Source: an uncultured Flavobacteriaceae bacterium
Lineage (GTDB): Bacteria > Bacteroidota > Bacteroidia > Flavobacteriales > Flavobacteriaceae
DNA length: 45,764 nt
Assembly: GCA_937959395.1 (NCBI GenBank)
Contig: CALGLR010000046.1
Location: 1-45,764 of the forward strand
Direction: 5' to 3'
The notes below the pieces were generated by a model. It saw nothing but the letters and a program-made list of their open reading frames with translations, had not been told where the DNA came from and searched no databases. Of this stretch, positions 16,330 through 24,021 are shown piece by piece (within the stretch, counting starts at the first letter, position 1; the number at the start of each line of letters is the position of its first letter). A program made the translations under genes and the position numbers.

Positions 16330-16743
16330 TTAAAGTGTCCTCTCAGATTCTTTAATTGGCAAATCATTAATGCTAGCAAATCTTTTTTTCATTAGTCCGT
16401 TTTCATCAAACTCCCAGTTTTCATTACCATAGGCTCTGTACCATTTTTTGTCTTCTGTTCTATATTCATACTCAAAGCGAACGGCTATTTTATTATCGGT
16501 ATGTGCCCAATATTCTTTTTTAAGCTTATAATCTAATTCTACTTCCCACTTTTTAGCAAGAAATTGCTGAATCGCTTCCCTTCCATTAATAAATATCGAT
16601 CTATTACGCCATTCACTATCTATTGAGTAAGCTTTTGATATTTTTACAGGGTCTTTACTATTCCAAGCATCTTCAGCCATTTGAATTTTCTGTTTCGCAG
16701 TCTCTAATGTAAAAGGCGGTAATGGATGTTTTTGTTCTCCCAT
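16330..16743 (-). CDS. DUF1348 (SnoaL/NTF2-like) protein, shortened C-terminus
   Basis: 137 residues. The sequence matches DUF1348 almost from end to end: [67 protein letters not shown] and [26 protein letters not shown]. The family has the NTF2/SnoaL cone fold, and its role is not known. As I recall the family, it ends with about 20 more residues after the position where this protein reads ESERTL and stops, including a W..G.RP..HP stretch. Here that tail is missing, so the gene may have lost its end by mutation. It is a single gene between tRNA-Ser and the GT9 gene. Confidence 0.88.
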   Translation of the reverse strand: MGEQKHPLPPFTLETAKQKIQMAEDAWNSKDPVKISKAYSIDSEWRNRSIFINGREAIQQFLAKKWEVELDYKLKKEYWAHTDNKIAVRFEYEYRTEDKKWYRAYGNENWEFDENGLMKKRFASINDLPIKESERTL

Positions 16744-16850
16744 TTTATCTATTCTTTGTGGTTTATAACTTTCTTCCTCGTTAGTCGCAAAACAAATAGA
16801 GTGATAACAATGTTATTTAATTATTTAAACCTTTAATCGAAAACTTATTT

Positions 16851-17915
16851 TTAAACAATCGAAGGTCTCATAGTAGCTATTTCTATCTTCTCTAGAATCT
16901 GTTTAGAATTCAACCCGTTAGTTTCTATTGAAATACTTCCATTATCATAAGTGCCATAATTTAAAGGATTAGTACATGAAAATAGGCCTATGGTTTGCGT
17001 TTGTACCGAACTTGATAAGTGCATGATCCCACTATCTGCACCAATAAAAAGTATGGTATTAGAAATTAATGCTCCAATCTCTCTAACATCTTTACTATAA
17101 AATGTAGGAGCTTTAAAATTAATTTGTGAGACATTCTCCATTGGTAAGACTTCTACAATATTATAATTTGAATACTCTATTTTTAGATTTTCATAAAAAT
17201 CTAACCACCATTCTTTGCTATAACATTTTTCACCAGTAGCAAATGTAAATATTGCAATAGTCTCTTTATCATTTTTAATAATATCGTCTAGCAGTTTTTT
17301 ACCATGAGCAATTTCTGCTTTTTCTAGTTTCAAATTTAAACCAGGTAATTTAGAATTGTTATTATCATAGCCTATTCTACTTAAATAATGTCTTAAATTA
17401 TAAATAGGATTTTTTGCAATATGCTTTCTATCTTTATGCTGAACTTGTTTTTCTTTTTCAAACTCACCAAAAATCTTATAATAAGCATTAGCCATTTTTG
17501 TTAGTAATCTTCCAGAAGATGAGCCTTTCACAGCATTTATAACCAAATCATATTTCTTATTCCTTACAGACAGCCAAACACCGATGTATTTTATGAGTTC
17601 TTTAAATGGTTTTCTTGGAAGAACTATAATCTTATCTATATTATTATAATTCTTAAATATAATAGGAGGCAAATAGTGTCCTTTTACAATAATATCAATT
17701 TTAGCATCTGGAAATGTATTTGTAATCTCTTCTAAAAGAGGTGTTGTTAATAATAAATTTCCTAGTCGTTGATTAGGTCTAGAAATTAAAATTTTTTTAA
17801 TCTCTACTTTTTTAGAGACGTCTACTCTTTTTTCAAAATGACTCTCACCAATACCTTTAGTTAATTTAGGCATTAGATGTTTTCGATATTCATTTAGTAC
17901 TTTTAAGAGACTCAT
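16851..17915 (-). CDS. Glycosyltransferase family 9 (heptosyltransferase-like)
   Basis: 354 residues, GT-B fold. The N-terminal nucleotide-free domain shows the family opening ISRPNQRLGNLLLTTPLLEEITNTFPDAKIDIIVKG. The C-terminal ADP-sugar-binding half has FTFATGEKCYSKEWW and GADSGIMHLSSSVQTQTIGLF, which holds the GxDSGxxH motif of heptosyltransferases. Members add heptose or similar sugars to the lipopolysaccharide core at the inner membrane face. Here the gene stands alone, with no waa or polysaccharide cluster beside it, so the acceptor is unknown. A hydrophobic N-terminal segment is absent. Confidence 0.9.
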   Translation of the reverse strand: MSLLKVLNEYRKHLMPKLTKGIGESHFEKRVDVSKKVEIKKILISRPNQRLGNLLLTTPLLEEITNTFPDAKIDIIVKGHYLPPIIFKNYNNIDKIIVLPRKPFKELIKYIGVWLSVRNKKYDLVINAVKGSSSGRLLTKMANAYYKIFGEFEKEKQVQHKDRKHIAKNPIYNLRHYLSRIGYDNNNSKLPGLNLKLEKAEIAHGKKLLDDIIKNDKETIAIFTFATGEKCYSKEWWLDFYENLKIEYSNYNIVEVLPMENVSQINFKAPTFYSKDVREIGALISNTILFIGADSGIMHLSSSVQTQTIGLFSCTNPLNYGTYDNGSISIETNGLNSKQILEKIEIATMRPSIV

Positions 17916-18047
17916 GTTTAAAATTTAGTAGTTATTATAATACCAAATAAACATCAAAATAGTTTATTAAACCTGTTTCTTTTTCCTTCACATATCAATA
18001 TAAAATAGAAACCTCAGTTCGACATAAAGATGTTAGTGATCAAAAAT

Positions 18048-18166
18048 CGTCAATTCGAGTGATTTTTTGCAACAAAGTAAAAAAAATAATATCGAGAATA
18101 GATTTTTGATACGAAAATCACTATTCTCGATACACTTCTCCTTAAGTCGAAGCACTCGAACTGACG
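18048..18166. repeat. Nested inverted repeat
   Basis: Outer arms of 14 bp at 18048-18061 and 18153-18166 (one mismatch) enclose a second pair of perfect 12-bp arms at 18090-18101 (TATCGAGAATAG) and 18121-18132. The inner stem continues with ATTTT/AAAAT after a 2-base bulge. Core motifs (TTCGA, CTCGAACTG) relate it to the dispersed palindrome family. Confidence 0.8.
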
Positions 18167-18209
18167 TGATTTTCTTAGGTAGAACTCACGTTAAAAGCGT
18201 AATTTAGGT

Positions 18210-18237
18210 TATGCTTATATTTTCTATTTCATCTGAA
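18210..18237 (+). repeat. 28-base repeat, copy B
   Basis: Identical to 12138-12165 over 28 bases. Similar flank on the right side. Confidence 0.8.
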
Positions 18238-18401
18238 TAAAAAGTAATTCAAATTTAAACTAATCATTTAGAAATTCATTTGATATAAAACCTATTGTAA
18301 AATAGGACAAAATCAATTCGGCCGCAAGTTACAGTTTTCTTTAATTTAATAAAAAACTATTCAATGTAATACTTCGGCATAATATATGTTAAGTTAATCT
18401 G

Positions 18402-18409
18402 TATATTTG
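18402..18409 (+). promoter_or_regulatory. -7 element of the DUF3108 gene
   Basis: TATATTTG, an exact TAnnTTTG match, 17 bases before the start codon. No clear -33 TTG. Confidence 0.5.
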
Positions 18410-18425
18410 AATACACTATAACATT

Positions 18426-19208
18426 ATGAGATCAATTAGCTTTCTTTTATTATTACTTATTTCATTTACTCTAAATGCGCAAAACAATGCTATACAAGCT
18501 GGAGAACGTTTAAATTATAACATCTCTTACAACATGTCCGGTATTATGAATACTATTGCCCGTGTTACCATGGAAACTAGTGAAGTTAAAACTAAAAAAT
18601 CTACCTTATTAAGGTTAAAATGTACTGCAGCAAGTTTTTCTAAATGGGACAGTTATTTTAAAATTAGGGATCTTTACGAAAGTTATGTAAACCCAAATAC
18701 ACTCACACCATATTTATACAAAAGAGAAATAAATGAAGGAGGTCATTATAAGTTTGTAAAATACAATTACGATTATAAAACGAAAACTGTAAAAAGTTTG
18801 ATTAGAAAAAAGTCGAAAAACTTTGAAAGCGGTTTTTGGGACCAAAATAACACTGTTAATTTTAGTTCTGGAACTAGAGATATTGTTGCGACACTATATA
18901 AATTAAGAACTTTAGACATCCATAAAGCAACTGTGGGTGCAAGTGATAGTTTTAATGTTTTATTTGATAATGAAAATCTTAAATTAACTTTTAAATTACT
19001 TGGTAAAGAAACGATTAGTACTGCTATTGGTAAAAAAGAATGTTACAAATTAGCTATAGGAGTTTCTGAAGCTATCCTTAAAGGAGAAAACACTAATATT
19101 ATATGGCTTACTGCCGATGAAAATAAAATTCCAGTTTATGCCAGATTTAAAGTAGCCGTGGGGAGTGGAGAATTAAAAATACAATCTGCAAGTGGATTAA
19201 AAAACTAA
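18426..19208 (+). CDS. Secreted DUF3108 protein
   Basis: 260 residues. The signal peptide is RSISFLLLLLISFTLNAQ. The mature part begins with GERLNYNISYNMSGIMN, the usual start of DUF3108 (an ABC-type beta-sandwich of periplasmic or outer-membrane proteins), followed by YKREINEGGHYKFVKYNYDY and, late, KKECYKLAIGV. The family has no proven role; it resembles lipoprotein-carrier folds. The next gene starts 7 bases after the stop, so the two are one transcript. A TATATTTG -7 element precedes it. Confidence 0.88.
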   Translation: MRSISFLLLLLISFTLNAQNNAIQAGERLNYNISYNMSGIMNTIARVTMETSEVKTKKSTLLRLKCTAASFSKWDSYFKIRDLYESYVNPNTLTPYLYKREINEGGHYKFVKYNYDYKTKTVKSLIRKKSKNFESGFWDQNNTVNFSSGTRDIVATLYKLRTLDIHKATVGASDSFNVLFDNENLKLTFKLLGKETISTAIGKKECYKLAIGVSEAILKGENTNIIWLTADENKIPVYARFKVAVGSGELKIQSASGLKN

Positions 19209-19215
19209 ACAAATT

Positions 19216-19545
19216 ATGCGAAAATTATTTACAGTATTAGGAATTGTATCTTCTATTATAGCAGTAGTATTGGCTTTATTACCAATATCGAATTTAGCAT
19301 TTATCCCAGCTATTATTGCATTTGTATTTGGGGTTCTTGCTTTTCTTCAAATAAAAAAAGAAAATGGATCAAAGCACGTTGTACAACTTACTTTCCTACT
19401 TACTATAATTGCATTATCATTAGCAACATATAAATCAATCTATAATAAAACAGAATTAGGGAATACTGAACAGCTAGAAAAACTTGAAAAAGAATCTGAA
19501 GAAAAAGCGATTGAAGAATTAGAAGACATAGAAATTTCAGATTAA
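19216..19545 (+). CDS. Small two- to three-helix membrane protein with acidic tail
   Basis: 109 residues. Two to three hydrophobic helices (LFTVLGIVSSIIAVVLALL, LAFIPAIIAFVFGVLAFL and LTFLLTIIALSLATY) are followed by a highly acidic C-terminal tail from about residue 78 (EQLEKLEKESEEKAIEELED), probably cytoplasmic and coiled coil-like. It resembles DUF4190-type small membrane proteins only in general build. It is co-transcribed with DUF3108, seven bases upstream. Function unknown. Confidence 0.72.
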   Translation: MRKLFTVLGIVSSIIAVVLALLPISNLAFIPAIIAFVFGVLAFLQIKKENGSKHVVQLTFLLTIIALSLATYKSIYNKTELGNTEQLEKLEKESEEKAIEELEDIEISD

Positions 19546-19577
19546 TTACCCCTAAGCTTTAATCGCATCTATTTTCA

Positions 19578-19585
19578 TATATTTG
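19578..19585 (+). promoter_or_regulatory. -7 element of the first M28 peptidase gene
   Basis: TATATTTG, an exact TAnnTTTG match, 24 bases before the start codon at 19609. Confidence 0.5.
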
Positions 19586-19608
19586 ATAACCTAATCCCGT
19601 TATTAACA

Positions 19609-20646
19609 ATGAAATCTTTTTTTATTTTATCTGCTTTCGCATTAGTAGGTTCTTGTGCTACTACAAAATACAGTACTAAAATTGATACCTTAAAAAATAA
19701 TATTGTAGTTAATGATAGTGCAACAATTGTGTCCTACGCAAATACAATAACCGCAAAAGAATTAAAAACACATTTATATAAGTTTGCTTCAAAAGATTTT
19801 GAAGGACGTGAAGTAGGTGAACCTGGTCAAAAAAAAGCAGTTAATTTTCTTAAGGACTATTACATTAAGCAAGACATAAAACCTGCAGTAAATGACAGTT
19901 CCTATTTTCAACACATTCCAAAAAATTATTTCCCTAAAGATATCAATGCATCAGAAAATGTTCTTGCATACATTGAAGGATCTGAAAGGCCTAACGAATT
20001 AATTGTAATATCTGGGCACTTAGACCATATAGGTGTTAAAAAAGATGAAATTTATTATGGCGCAGACGATAATGGTTCGGGTACTGTTGCTATTATGGAA
20101 ATAGCTCAGGCTTTTAAAGCTGCACAACAAAAAGGGCAACACCCAAAAAGGAGTCTTTTATTTTTACATTTTACTGCTGAAGAAATTGGGCTTCAAGGTT
20201 CTCAATTTTATGTAGAAAATCCTGTTTTTAAATTAGAAAATACCATTGCAAATTTAAATATAGATATGATTGGTCGTGTAGATAAATCTCATGAAAACAA
20301 TCCCAACTATTTATACATTATAGGAGCCGATAGAATAAGTAAAGAATTGCATTATATTTCTGAAAATGTAAATAACAAATTCTATAATTTAGATTTTGAT
20401 TATACATACAATGAAGAAGGTGATACAAATCGCTATTATTACAGATCGGATCACTATAATTTTGCTAAAAAAAACATTCCTGTTATTTTTTATTTTAATG
20501 GTGTACACGACGATTATCATGCCCCTACAGATACTGCGGATAAAATAAATTTTGAGCTTTTAGAAAAACGAGCACGTCTTATCTTTTCAACAGCTTGGTA
20601 TTTAGCAAATCAAGACCACAAATTAGTTCTTAATAAGGATATTTAA
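19609..20646 (+). CDS. M28 family metallopeptidase lipoprotein (no PA domain)
   Basis: 345 residues. A lipoprotein signal ends LVGSC (Cys about 16), so it is anchored in the outer membrane or periplasmic face. The M28 di-zinc ligands are all visible: SGHLDHIG, GADDNGSGT, FTAEEIGLQGS (general base Glu pair), NIDMIGR and DDYHAPTDT. Such enzymes are aminopeptidases or related exopeptidases that trim peptides outside the cytoplasm. The protein is a paralogue of the next gene, sharing the opening YANTITAKELK, the FEGRE segment and the whole catalytic part, but lacks the inserted PA-like domain. Substrate not known. Confidence 0.95.
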   Translation: MKSFFILSAFALVGSCATTKYSTKIDTLKNNIVVNDSATIVSYANTITAKELKTHLYKFASKDFEGREVGEPGQKKAVNFLKDYYIKQDIKPAVNDSSYFQHIPKNYFPKDINASENVLAYIEGSERPNELIVISGHLDHIGVKKDEIYYGADDNGSGTVAIMEIAQAFKAAQQKGQHPKRSLLFLHFTAEEIGLQGSQFYVENPVFKLENTIANLNIDMIGRVDKSHENNPNYLYIIGADRISKELHYISENVNNKFYNLDFDYTYNEEGDTNRYYYRSDHYNFAKKNIPVIFYFNGVHDDYHAPTDTADKINFELLEKRARLIFSTAWYLANQDHKLVLNKDI

Positions 20647-20742
20647 AGTTTTAACACCGTTGTTAAAAAAACTTAAAAAAATAAGCTCATACGCTATATT
20701 TCTTGTATTTTTAGAGCCTAACATTTAATAATTATTTCTTTT

Positions 20743-22308
20743 ATGAAAAAAATGCTTTCTCTTTTTGTAGTAGCATTATTACTATCTTCTTGTAATGCAA
20801 CAAAAACTAAATCTAGCAGCACTAAAAAAATGGCTTCTAAAAAAGTTGTAAATCCAAGTATCTATGCGAATACGATTACTGCCGATGATTTAAAAACTGC
20901 TCTTTACAAATATGCTTCCGATGAGTTTCAAGGAAGAGAAACTGGAGCCGAAGGTCAAAAAATGGCTGTTAATTTCTTAAAAGAACATTACGAAAAATTT
21001 GGTATCCCTGCGGCAAAAGCTAATGGTGATTACTTTCAAAATGTACCATTACAAGTGCTTTCTCCTCCAGATGTAGAACTCGTTATTGATGGAAAAGAAT
21101 ATAAGTACTTAGATGATTTAATTTCACTAAATGCAGGAGCTAGTCAAAAATTCTCAGTAAATGAAATTATATATGCTGGTTATGGTATTGATGATCCAAA
21201 ATATTCAGATTATTTAAATATAGATGTTAAAGGAAAAATCATACTTATAAAAGCAGGAGAACCTAAAAATGCCGATGGTACTTATGTAATATCTGGTGCT
21301 TCAGAAGCTTCTAAATGGTCTAACTTTAGACAACAATTTTCAGATAAGAGAGATTTAGCCAAAGCTAAAGGCGCTAAAGCTTTGTTATTTTACTATCCAG
21401 ATGTATACCAAATGGCTGCAAGTAGATACGGACGTTCTTCAGGACGCATGCAAATTGCTGGAAAAGGAGAAGAAATGTACTATTTTATGATAAATGATGG
21501 TTTAGCAAAAAGTATTATTAGCGATATAAATGAAAATGACAAACCGCAATCTTATAAAGTCAATTTAAATTTAACTTATAGAATGAAAGCAGAAAAAGTA
21601 TCTACAGAAAATGTGGCTGCTTTTATTGAAGGTTCAGAAAAACCAGACGAGATTATCGTTATTTCTGCGCATTTAGATCATGAAGGTATAAAAGACGGGA
21701 AAATATATAACGGTGCAGACGATGATGGTTCTGGTACTGTAGCTGTAATAGAAATTGCAGAAGCGTTTGCTAAAGCAAAAAAAGACGGTAATGGGCCAAA
21801 ACGATCTATCTTATTTTTAAATGTAACAGGAGAAGAGAAAGGACTCTTAGGTTCTAAATACTATTCAGATTATGAACCTATTTTCCCATTAGCAAATACT
21901 GTTGCCGATTTAAATATAGATATGATTGGTCGAACAGATCCTAAACGAAAAGGAACAAATAGAAATTATGTTTACCTTATTGGAAGTGATAAATTAAGTA
22001 CGGAGTTACACAATATATCAGAAGCTGTAAACAAAAAGTATACAAACGTAGAATTAGACTATACTTATAATGATGAAAACGATCCTAATCGTTTTTATTA
22101 CCGTTCTGATCACTACAATTTTGCAAAAAATAATATTCCTGTTATTTTTTATTTTAATGGTACCCATGACGATTACCACCAACCAAGTGATACACCAGAT
22201 AAAATTGAATATGATTTATTAGAAAATCGTACACGTTTGGTATTTTATACGGCTTGGGAATTAGCAAATCGACAAAAACGTATTGTTGTTGATAAAGCTG
22301 GTCAATAA
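20743..22308 (+). CDS. M28 family metallopeptidase lipoprotein with inserted PA-like domain
   Basis: 521 residues. The lipoprotein signal ends LLLSSC (Cys about 17). Its catalytic core repeats that of the upstream gene (SAHLDHEG, GADDDGSGT, TGEEKGLLGS, NIDMIGR, DDYHQPSDT). About 150 residues between the FQGRE segment and the core form a PA-type insertion (VLSPPDVELVIDG, EIIYAGYGIDDPKYSDY, GKIILIKAGEPKN, AKGAKALLFYYPD), as in many M28 exopeptidases, where it helps select substrate. The pair is a tandem duplication followed by gain or loss of that domain. A strong terminator at 22331 closes the unit. Confidence 0.95.
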   Translation: MKKMLSLFVVALLLSSCNATKTKSSSTKKMASKKVVNPSIYANTITADDLKTALYKYASDEFQGRETGAEGQKMAVNFLKEHYEKFGIPAAKANGDYFQNVPLQVLSPPDVELVIDGKEYKYLDDLISLNAGASQKFSVNEIIYAGYGIDDPKYSDYLNIDVKGKIILIKAGEPKNADGTYVISGASEASKWSNFRQQFSDKRDLAKAKGAKALLFYYPDVYQMAASRYGRSSGRMQIAGKGEEMYYFMINDGLAKSIISDINENDKPQSYKVNLNLTYRMKAEKVSTENVAAFIEGSEKPDEIIVISAHLDHEGIKDGKIYNGADDDGSGTVAVIEIAEAFAKAKKDGNGPKRSILFLNVTGEEKGLLGSKYYSDYEPIFPLANTVADLNIDMIGRTDPKRKGTNRNYVYLIGSDKLSTELHNISEAVNKKYTNVELDYTYNDENDPNRFYYRSDHYNFAKNNIPVIFYFNGTHDDYHQPSDTPDKIEYDLLENRTRLVFYTAWELANRQKRIVVDKAGQ

Positions 22309-22330
22309 AAGATTACTTATTAAAAAATTA

Positions 22331-22374
22331 AAAAGGATTAAAGTTGACTTGTCAATTTTAATCCTTTTCTTTTT
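22331..22374 (+). terminator. Intrinsic terminator of the M28 peptidase pair
   Basis: Arms 22331-22348 (starting AAAAGGATTAAAGTTG) and 22351-22368 pair over 18 positions with one G-U. A T-rich tail follows on the plus strand, 22 bases after the stop. Confidence 0.9.
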
Positions 22375-22760
22375 TAAGTAATTAGCCGTTTAAAACGGTT
22401 TATAAATTATTACAATAAGTTTTGAAACATTAAACGAACGCACGAGAATTTAGCCTATTTATTAATATTCCTGACTTCTAGTTTGTATCAACAAAAAGGA
22501 AGAAAAGTATCTAAAAAAAACTTCTGTTAAGCAAAAAGAAACAACAATTTCTGAACCTGAGCATACTGAATTGAAAACGGAAACTAAAAAATCTGATTCT
22601 TATATTTATTGATTCAACCAATCTCATTTTTTTTAACCTAAATAAATTTACTTATACCAATTCTTGCTTGAAATTACTACAAAAAAAATGAGTGTACTAT
22701 TTGTGAAACCATAACTTGGAATAACTAAAATTGAGTATATAAAATCAAAACAAAAAGAAA

Positions 22761-22898
22761 GTGAAAAATATTGATATTGAATATATTAGAAATAGAATTT
22801 GGAAAGTATTTTATAGAAATGTATTTTTAGATTTCTATATTGAAGAGCTTCTTAAGAAGAAACAACAATCTACAAAGATAGAAACTAATTTAGTATAA
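22761..22898 (+). pseudogene. Short GTG-started open frame, possible gene remnant
   Basis: 45 codons, mostly charged and aromatic residues (IEYIRNRIWKVFYRNVFLDF then an EELLKKKQQ tail). It has protein-like composition but no recognisable family, no start-site evidence and no partner. It may be the surviving end of a decayed gene. Confidence 0.3.
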
Positions 22899-22933
22899 AC
22901 ATGTCCTCTTATAAACGTTAAAAAATAAAAATC

Positions 22934-23770
22934 ATGGCTTTTAATTTGAAAAAAAACAGTATAGTTATTATTATAATTAGTTGTTTGTTTATATCATGTA
23001 AGAATGAAATACAGAAAGTGAATAATGATGCAAGTGTTCCAAAATTTCAGAATAAAGGGCATGAATTAGTCTATAACATGGTACAAAAGGTTGGAGACTA
23101 CAGTAACCTTGTTAATAAAAAAGATGTAACCTATAAATACACCTACAAGACACCTGATGGAAAAACAGATATTTCGACAGAAAAGTACATTTTTGACGGA
23201 GAATATTCTTACGGAAGGTATAAAAAACATGAACGAACACTTTCTCAACTCGAAGGAATAATCGAACAAGGATATGACGGAAATGAGTACTGGCTAAAAC
23301 ACAACGAAAAAACATTACATGACGAAAAAATTTTAAAAAGAGTAGCCTTTAACAGACCTACTAATTTCTACTGGTTTGCAATGATGCAAAAGCTATTAGA
23401 TAAAGGATTGAACTACGAATATCTTGGAGAAAAATCGATAAATAATAGTAATTATGATATTGTAAAAATCACTTTTAATTCTGAATACAATAAACCAAAA
23501 GATATCTATCAACTTTATATTAATAAAAAAACAACTTTAGTAGACCAGTTTTTATTTACTGTAGCCGATTTTGATATTATGAGTCCGAAATTAATGCAAG
23601 TACAATATGAAGAAATAGACGGTTTATTAATACCAACTAAACGACAATATAAAAACTCCACATGGAATGCCGATATCTCCGACGATCCCTGGATACATGT
23701 ACTATGGACTGAAATTAGATTCAATACAGAAGTTTCAAAACAAGAATTTAAAAAAGAAAATAAAATATAG
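22934..23770 (+). CDS. Lipoprotein with LolA/DUF6503-like beta fold
   Basis: 278 residues. The signal SIVIIIISCLFISC gives a lipidated Cys. The mature part opens with GHELVYNMVQKVGDYSNL and then has repeated strands ending YKYTYKTPDGKTD, EKYIFDGEYSYGRYKKHE, YLGEKSINNSNYDIVKITF and YQLYINKKTTLVDQFLF. That order recalls the outer-membrane lipoprotein-sorting fold and the flavobacterial DUF6503 family (AHGG-like start, paired strands, Y-I-x-x-x-T-x-L-V-D-Q). The assignment is tentative. It is a single gene and converges on the TonB receptor, with a triple palindromic repeat between. Confidence 0.7.
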   Translation: MAFNLKKNSIVIIIISCLFISCKNEIQKVNNDASVPKFQNKGHELVYNMVQKVGDYSNLVNKKDVTYKYTYKTPDGKTDISTEKYIFDGEYSYGRYKKHERTLSQLEGIIEQGYDGNEYWLKHNEKTLHDEKILKRVAFNRPTNFYWFAMMQKLLDKGLNYEYLGEKSINNSNYDIVKITFNSEYNKPKDIYQLYINKKTTLVDQFLFTVADFDIMSPKLMQVQYEEIDGLLIPTKRQYKNSTWNADISDDPWIHVLWTEIRFNTEVSKQEFKKENKI

Positions 23771-23870
23771 TGAATATCATTATTTAAAAGCGTAATGTGA
23801 TTCCAAAATAAATTCAGAATGACACATACAGCATCAATCAAATAGTTTCAACTAACCCAGACATTGGTGA

Positions 23871-23986
23871 CTTCGACTACGCTCAGTCACCGAAATAACT
23901 ACGCTCAGTCACCGAAAAGGCTTCGCTCAATCACCGATTTTAAATAGTATAATTACAAATCAATTATTATAGTTTTCGGTGGCTGA
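23871..23986. repeat. Triple array of the dispersed repeat plus inverted copy
   Basis: Three tandem arms (23871-23894, 23898-23916, 23919-23937) of the CTTCGACTACGCTCAGTCAC type, then an inverted arm TTCGGTGGCTGA at 23975-23986. It lies between two convergent genes and could form alternative terminator hairpins. Confidence 0.75.
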
Positions 23987-24021
23987 ACTAGCCGGAATTA
24001 TTGTTCTTATTTTTACCTTAG

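Larger units (their letters stand above)
17916..18425. other. 510-base intergenic region with nested palindromes
   Basis: Holds the large nested inverted repeat (18048-18166), repeat copy B (18210-18237) and the -7 element of the DUF3108 gene (18402-18409). No coding frame is convincing. Confidence 0.7.
22309..22933. other. 625-base region with terminator and gene remnants
   Basis: After the terminator (22331-22374) the sequence holds short coding-like stretches: a plus-strand frame at about 22493-22615 ending KSDSYIY, preceded in another frame by a signal-like LLIFLTSS run, and a 45-codon GTG frame at 22761-22898. They look like remnants of one or two decayed genes, but no full reading frame survives. 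Confidence 0.5.
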
